From Corynebacterium testudinoris (GTDB taxonomy: Bacteria; Actinomycetota; Actinomycetes; Mycobacteriales; Mycobacteriaceae), in the NCBI RefSeq assembly GCF_001021045.1, contig NZ_CP011545.1, forward strand, positions 2,542,001-2,606,000: DNA of 64,000 bases, given 5' to 3'. Below the pieces are notes generated by a model, which was not told the origin of the DNA, did not search any database, and saw only the letters and a program-made list of their open reading frames with translations. The position numbers were made by a program, and so were the translations under genes. Shown in pieces: positions 59,808 to 64,000 of the stretch. Numbering within the stretch: the first letter of the stretch is position 1; every line of letters starts with the position of its first letter.

Positions 59808-61640
59808 ATGGGCTCAACCCGCTCCTTCCTGCTCAGAGGCCTTGCCCGGGGTGCCGTCGGGACACTCAAGGGCACCGCCTTTGCTCTCGCCGTGGTAGCC
59901 GATATCACACCTGGCCTGCGGCTGACTAAGCGGCGCCATCTCTCAGAGCGGCTACTTCCGGGCATTCTGGGGGCGGAGATCGCTACCTGGTGGGCCGTGT
60001 CTCCTTCGCTTCTTCCCCGGCCGTGGTGGGCGATCGCTGCCAACGTGGCCGTGTGCCAGGGGGTAGGTCATGCGGTGGGCACGGGAACGGCGTGGACCAT
60101 ATCGAAGGCCTTCGATCGGGCAGGGCACCGCCCGCAGCGGCTCATCACGTTGGCTACGTTGCACGCCGGGCACGTCGCCATTGCCTCCATCACCGTCGTG
60201 GCGGCGGGGCTTAGCCTCCGGCGGCAGGACCAGCAATCTCGGCTAGTGGGCCTGGGCCATGTGCGGGGGGCGAAGCAGGCGGCGCTGGGTGCCGCGGTGG
60301 GCACCGCCGGGTACGGTGCGCTTCTTCTCATGGGGGAGGCTGCGCAGCTCAGCGTCGATAGGCTGGGTCGCCGCCTGTCGCGCATCATGCCCCCGTGGCT
60401 GGGTTGGCCGTTGGCGATATTCGGCGTTGGTGGCGCAGCATTCCTCCTCAGCGACCGGCTTCTCATGCGCCGCACCATCGCCCGCCTGGCGCGTCGGGCC
60501 GCCTACCTCAACCAATCTGTCTTTCCTGGTACGGCGATGCCGTGGGAGCCGGAGCGCTCTGGGAGCCCGTGGTCTCGAGAGAATTGGATACGGGTGGGAG
60601 CTCAGGGCCGGGCCGTGCTGTCCCTCGGCCCTCGCGCTCAGGATATTGCCGCGGTCACCGGCTTGGAGGAGGTCCATGAGCCGATCCGTATTTTCGTGGG
60701 CCTGGTCCAGGGCCGGTCCCTGGCTTCAGCGGCGCGGCTCGTCCTTGCGGAAATGGATCGGACGGGCGCTTTTAGGCGCGATACCCTCGTCATCCAAACT
60801 TCTACCGGTACGGGCTGGATCACTGACTGGTCGGTCGATGCGGTGGAGTTCCTCACCGGCGGCAACTGCGCGACGATGTCCATGCAGTACTCCTACCTTC
60901 CCTCCGCGGTGTCCTATTACTTGGATCGGGACACTCCCGTGCGCGCCAGCCGAATCTTGCTGGCGGCCATCATCTCCCGCCTCGAGCAGATGGATCCTGA
61001 TGATCGCCCGAAGCTTTATGTCGCGGGCGAATCCCTCGGAGCCTATGGCATGATGACCGCCTTCGACGGTCTGGAGGACCTCCTCACCACGACGGATGGC
61101 GCCGTCTTTTCCGGCCCGCCTCGCTTTACCCGCTTAACCCAAGAGCTCACCGCGTCGCGTGATCCGGGATCTCCTGAGCGCCTGCCCATCATCGAGGGCG
61201 GTAAGTTCGTGAGGTTCACCGCCCACCAAGACCATCTCTACCGGGACTTTTCGGGCCTGGAGTATCGCAATAATTGGTCACAGACAAAGGTTATTATTGC
61301 CCAACATGCGTCGGACCCAATTGTCTGGTGGGATATTCCGCTCATCTGGCGTCGACCAGCCTGGCTGACGGAGCCCGGCAGTCGGGGGCGCCCCGCCCCG
61401 CGGGCTCAACGCCTCGACGTGGTGACCGGAATCCGCTGGATTCCCTTCATCACGTCCTGGCAGATCGGCGTGGATCAGTTGAGCTCCAACGCCACCGCCG
61501 GGGGCCACGGGCACAACTATCACGAGGAAATGCTGTGGTACTGGGACGCCGTCTTGGGCGAGAATGCCGCCGTGCGCTTGACTCCTTTCCTCGCCGCGAA
61601 AGCGGCGGACTTCATCATCAAGGATGCGATCACGCGGTGA
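59808..61640 (+). CDS. Membrane-associated alpha/beta-hydrolase (Abhydrolase_9 family)
   Basis: A 610-aa protein with an N-terminal membrane domain (hydrophobic segments near 35-60, 75-95, 110-135, 170-185 and 200-220) and a C-terminal alpha/beta-hydrolase domain. TSTGTGWITDWSVDAVEFL (about 330) and the nucleophile motif VAGESLGAYG (about 405-414) fit the actinobacterial Abhydrolase_9 family; GHNYHEEMLWYWD may hold the catalytic His. Substrate unknown, possibly a lipid. The last 11 bp overlap the convergent phoD gene. Confidence 0.85.
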   Translation: MGSTRSFLLRGLARGAVGTLKGTAFALAVVADITPGLRLTKRRHLSERLLPGILGAEIATWWAVSPSLLPRPWWAIAANVAVCQGVGHAVGTGTAWTISKAFDRAGHRPQRLITLATLHAGHVAIASITVVAAGLSLRRQDQQSRLVGLGHVRGAKQAALGAAVGTAGYGALLLMGEAAQLSVDRLGRRLSRIMPPWLGWPLAIFGVGGAAFLLSDRLLMRRTIARLARRAAYLNQSVFPGTAMPWEPERSGSPWSRENWIRVGAQGRAVLSLGPRAQDIAAVTGLEEVHEPIRIFVGLVQGRSLASAARLVLAEMDRTGAFRRDTLVIQTSTGTGWITDWSVDAVEFLTGGNCATMSMQYSYLPSAVSYYLDRDTPVRASRILLAAIISRLEQMDPDDRPKLYVAGESLGAYGMMTAFDGLEDLLTTTDGAVFSGPPRFTRLTQELTASRDPGSPERLPIIEGGKFVRFTAHQDHLYRDFSGLEYRNNWSQTKVIIAQHASDPIVWWDIPLIWRRPAWLTEPGSRGRPAPRAQRLDVVTGIRWIPFITSWQIGVDQLSSNATAGGHGHNYHEEMLWYWDAVLGENAAVRLTPFLAAKAADFIIKDAITR

Positions 61641-63267
61641 TGTGCGCGGCGTCGTAAAGCATCGTGTGAGCGGTGGATACTCCGGAACCGGTAACGGTCA
61701 CATCGGACACTCGCTGCCATGACATTTCCACCGCGTCGTGGTGGATGAGGAGAGTGGAATAGCCGTGGGCATCGAGATCCACGTGAGCGATATGCGGATT
61801 GTGCGCCCGCACGTGGGCCTCCGCGGCCAGGGACACGGCGCTGTCTGCCGGCACCCTCAGCAGGTCATCGACGTTCGACGCGTTCACGGAAGAACAAACC
61901 AGCTCGGCGGCAACGATCTGGTCACCAACCCAGATGTGGTTGGCCCACTCCGAATGGATATCGCCGGTCAGGAACACCGTCCGGCCATGCCCATGTGCTT
62001 GCGCCAACTGAGTCAACAGCCGATCGCGGTCGCCCTGGTAACCATCCCACTGGTCGACGTTAATGGGGGTGCCCGCCAGGTCGACACCAACCAAGCTCAG
62101 AAGATGGCTTTTCACCTCAGGCGCGAGGTCGATGAGGTTGAGCGGGGCCATCATCACCGATGTCCCGATGAGGTTCCAGCGCGTCGACGCTGTGGCTAAC
62201 CGTGCCGACAGCCAGTTGAACTGTTCCGAGCCCATGATCGTGCGATCATCGCCGCGCGACTGAGGATTATGCAGGCCAGGGGCACTCCGATAGAAGCGAA
62301 GATCGAGCATATGTAGCTCAGCCAGGGTGCCACAGCGCAGCGTGCGGTAGATGTGACCTCCGCGCGAGGGGGACGTCCCGCGCACCGGCAACCATTCCAG
62401 GTAGGCCTGCATGGCGTGATCACGCCGCTCGCCCCACTCGCCCTTCGCCCCGGTGTGTTTGTCCGCCCCACCGGCCCAGGCGTTGTTGGCAATCTCATGA
62501 TCATCCCAGGTCACCACCCAGGGCAGGGCGGCGTGTGCGGCCTGGAGATCAGCGTCCCGCCGGTAGTGGCCGTAGCGCGAACGATAGTCCGCCAGGGTGG
62601 TCAATTCCCACGCCGGCACATGCGGGCGCACGACCCCGTGCTTGCCGGCGTATTCCCCTGAGGCGTATTCGTACAGGTAGTCGCCCATGTGCACGGCCAC
62701 ATCGATCTCCCCCGCGTGCGCCCGGCGCGCAATGTCCGCGTAGGCGCCGAAGTAGCCGGATTCGTAGTTCGCGCAGGAGCACACGGCCAGGCGCCACTGG
62801 CCTGGGTCGGTGTCATCGCTGGGGTGCGTCCGCGTGCGCCCCACCGCCGACATCTCCCCGGCAACCTCCCCGCTGAGCGCGGTGAAGCGATAGAAGTACG
62901 TCGTCGCAGGCTCCAGGTGAAAGGGATCGACATGCACGGTGTGATCACTGGCGGCGGTCGCGGTCACCGTTCCGGCCCGCTCCACCACGCGGAAATCCTC
63001 GTCCCGGGCGATCTCCCAGCCAACGTCGACGGCTGGCCCCAGCCCGGAGCCGGGCGTCGCCTCCGGGGTGGGCGTTACCCGTGTCCACAGGATTACCGAC
63101 GTCGGCAGCGGGTCACCCGAGGCGACCCCATGGAGGAATGCCCGGGGCTCGCTCGCCGTGGACACCCCTGGCACTGCCATCGCCGCCCCGGCAAGGAGGG
63201 TGCCCTGCAGCAGCCCTCGCCGGGTAAGTTGTCGCTGTCCGCGCTGATCATTGGTAGTCACGGCCAC
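61630..63267 (-). CDS. phoD: Secreted alkaline phosphatase/phosphodiesterase D (PhoD)
   Basis: A 545-aa PhoD-type enzyme exported by the Tat pathway: twin-arginine LTRRGLLQG (about 14-22), hydrophobic core, cleavage near STAS. The metallophosphoesterase domain has VCSCANYESGYF, VHMGDYLYEY (metal Asp), VTWDDHEIANNAW and FLTGDIHSEWAN, which supply Ca2+/Fe3+ ligands. It releases phosphate from phospho-mono/diesters, including lipid or teichoic-type substrates. Start GTG 63267. Confidence 0.93.
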   Translation of the reverse strand: MAVTTNDQRGQRQLTRRGLLQGTLLAGAAMAVPGVSTASEPRAFLHGVASGDPLPTSVILWTRVTPTPEATPGSGLGPAVDVGWEIARDEDFRVVERAGTVTATAASDHTVHVDPFHLEPATTYFYRFTALSGEVAGEMSAVGRTRTHPSDDTDPGQWRLAVCSCANYESGYFGAYADIARRAHAGEIDVAVHMGDYLYEYASGEYAGKHGVVRPHVPAWELTTLADYRSRYGHYRRDADLQAAHAALPWVVTWDDHEIANNAWAGGADKHTGAKGEWGERRDHAMQAYLEWLPVRGTSPSRGGHIYRTLRCGTLAELHMLDLRFYRSAPGLHNPQSRGDDRTIMGSEQFNWLSARLATASTRWNLIGTSVMMAPLNLIDLAPEVKSHLLSLVGVDLAGTPINVDQWDGYQGDRDRLLTQLAQAHGHGRTVFLTGDIHSEWANHIWVGDQIVAAELVCSSVNASNVDDLLRVPADSAVSLAAEAHVRAHNPHIAHVDLDAHGYSTLLIHHDAVEMSWQRVSDVTVTGSGVSTAHTMLYDAAHITA

Positions 63268-63354
63268 ATTGTCACCCGCCCTCAGGCGGATCGGGCTCTA
63301 CATGAAGGACATCTCATGCCCGCTTCACGTGGCGCTCGCCTACGCTGTGGCCTT

Positions 63355-64000
63355 ATGTACCGTGCAGTTCTCTTTGACCTCGACGGCACGCTCGTCGATC
63401 ACGCCAGCGCCGCCCGCATCGGCGTTGACGCCTGGTGCCAGACGTTGGGTCTGCCCACGGGCCAATGGCAGCGTTGGCATGAGATCGAGCAGAAGTGGTT
63501 CACCCGCTTCGAAAACGGGGAGGTCAGCCACGTCGGCCAGCGGGTCGAGCGTTGCAAGGAGTTCCTCGGCCGCCCTTCGCTCACCGACGACGAGGCCCTC
63601 GAGCTGTACGAGGGATACCTGAGCGTTTATCGCTCCCAGTGGCGCGCCTACGACGATGCCCGGCCGGCCCTCACAGCGGCGCTCGACGCGGGGGTGCGCG
63701 TGGGCATCCTCACCAATGGTGCGGAAAAGCTGCAGCGTGCGAAGCTTGAACGCACAGGATTGCTTATCGACGCCGTCCTACTCATCGCCACCGTCGAGCT
63801 CGGCGTCGCCAAACCCCATCCGGCGGCATACGCCGCCGCCCTGGAACGCTTAGGGGTGGGCGCCGAAGAAACGCTCGTGGTGGGCGATTCCTGGGCTAAC
63901 GATGTCGCGGGTCCCCGCGCCGTCGGCATCGACGCCCTGTTGTTGCAGCGGGCGGATCAACCCCGCGACCCGGCAGCCCCGCCCGATGAGCCAGCCATGG
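63355..64000 (+). CDS. HAD-superfamily hydrolase (partial, runs off the window)
   Basis: At least 215 residues of a HAD subfamily IA enzyme: motif I LFDLDGTLVD (about 6-15), a helical cap, motif II ILTNGAEK (about 120-127), motif III Lys in VAKPHPAAY (about 151-159) and motif IV VGDSWANDVAG (about 177-187). Phosphoglycolate-phosphatase- or haloacid-dehalogenase-like; substrate unknown. ATG 63355 is chosen, with an in-frame ATG 13 codons upstream possible. No stop codon before 64000. Confidence 0.88.
   Translation, partial: MYRAVLFDLDGTLVDHASAARIGVDAWCQTLGLPTGQWQRWHEIEQKWFTRFENGEVSHVGQRVERCKEFLGRPSLTDDEALELYEGYLSVYRSQWRAYDDARPALTAALDAGVRVGILTNGAEKLQRAKLERTGLLIDAVLLIATVELGVAKPHPAAYAAALERLGVGAEETLVVGDSWANDVAGPRAVGIDALLLQRADQPRDPAAPPDEPAM

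Overview
The window looks like a chromosomal segment of a mycolic-acid-containing Corynebacterium. The evidence is high G+C, a complete mycolate and arabinogalactan assembly cluster in the corynebacterial/mycobacterial order, two secreted mycolyltransferases (one with LGFP repeats), UDP-galactopyranose mutase, and a flanking gene order that matches the M. tuberculosis Rv3799c-Rv3842c block as I remember it. Names below rest on motifs, family knowledge and synteny; no search was run.

Layout. 1-4.7 kb (+): 3' end of an unidentified gene, an MmpL3-type trehalose monomycolate exporter, a YbhN/LPG-synthase-type membrane protein, a SUFU-domain protein and a DUF3054 membrane protein. 4.8-6.1 kb: a DUF222/HNH nuclease gene behind a perfect palindrome. 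6.1-25.3 kb (-): a 27-codon PorA-like peptide gene, accD3, pks13, fadD32, a Culp6/ElrF-like cutinase, a lipoprotein, mycolyltransferases cop1/cmt1 and cmt2, aftB, ubiA (DPPR synthase), a PAP2 phosphatase and glfT2. 25.3-30.5 kb: a TPM-like secreted protein, two paralogous low-molecular-weight phosphatase/ArsC-like proteins (one apparently without its catalytic Cys), a VOC protein, a second PAP2 protein and glf. 30.7-48.1 kb: secreted PGRP/amidase, glpK, HAD phosphatase, plsC, serS, farR-like regulator, septum-formation-family protein, zincin, histidine phosphatase, pheA, amidase, CPBP protease, lcpB, a DUF5926 protein, glpQ and pyk2.

48.1-58.7 kb is an accessory island between pyk2 and ldh, which are neighbours in C. 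glutamicum as I recall. It carries a divergent defence module: a beta-class amino-methyltransferase on the minus strand facing a translationally coupled plus-strand operon of a small RHH-like protein, a D12-class adenine methyltransferase, McrB and McrC. It also holds decayed IS3-family DNA, a probable serine-recombinase scrap, a DinB-like protein and a HipBA toxin-antitoxin pair with two long palindromes upstream. 58.7-64 kb returns to core genes: ldh, a membrane alpha/beta-hydrolase, phoD and a HAD hydrolase cut by the window end.

How it works together: AccD3 and FadD32 supply the two activated acyl substrates that Pks13 condenses. CmpL1 exports the trehalose monomycolate, and the mycolyltransferases transfer mycolate to trehalose, arabinogalactan and probably small mycomembrane proteins. 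Glf and GlfT2 build galactan; UbiA plus the PAP2 enzyme make the arabinose donor that AftB uses; LcpB probably attaches the polymer to peptidoglycan. The most novel-looking items are the two-methyltransferase McrBC module, the 27-aa porin-like gene, the PHO-box-like repeats shared by the phosphatase/pseudophosphatase pair, and a 10-mer (GTCGATAAGC) found 11 times, always inside genes and in several reading frames.
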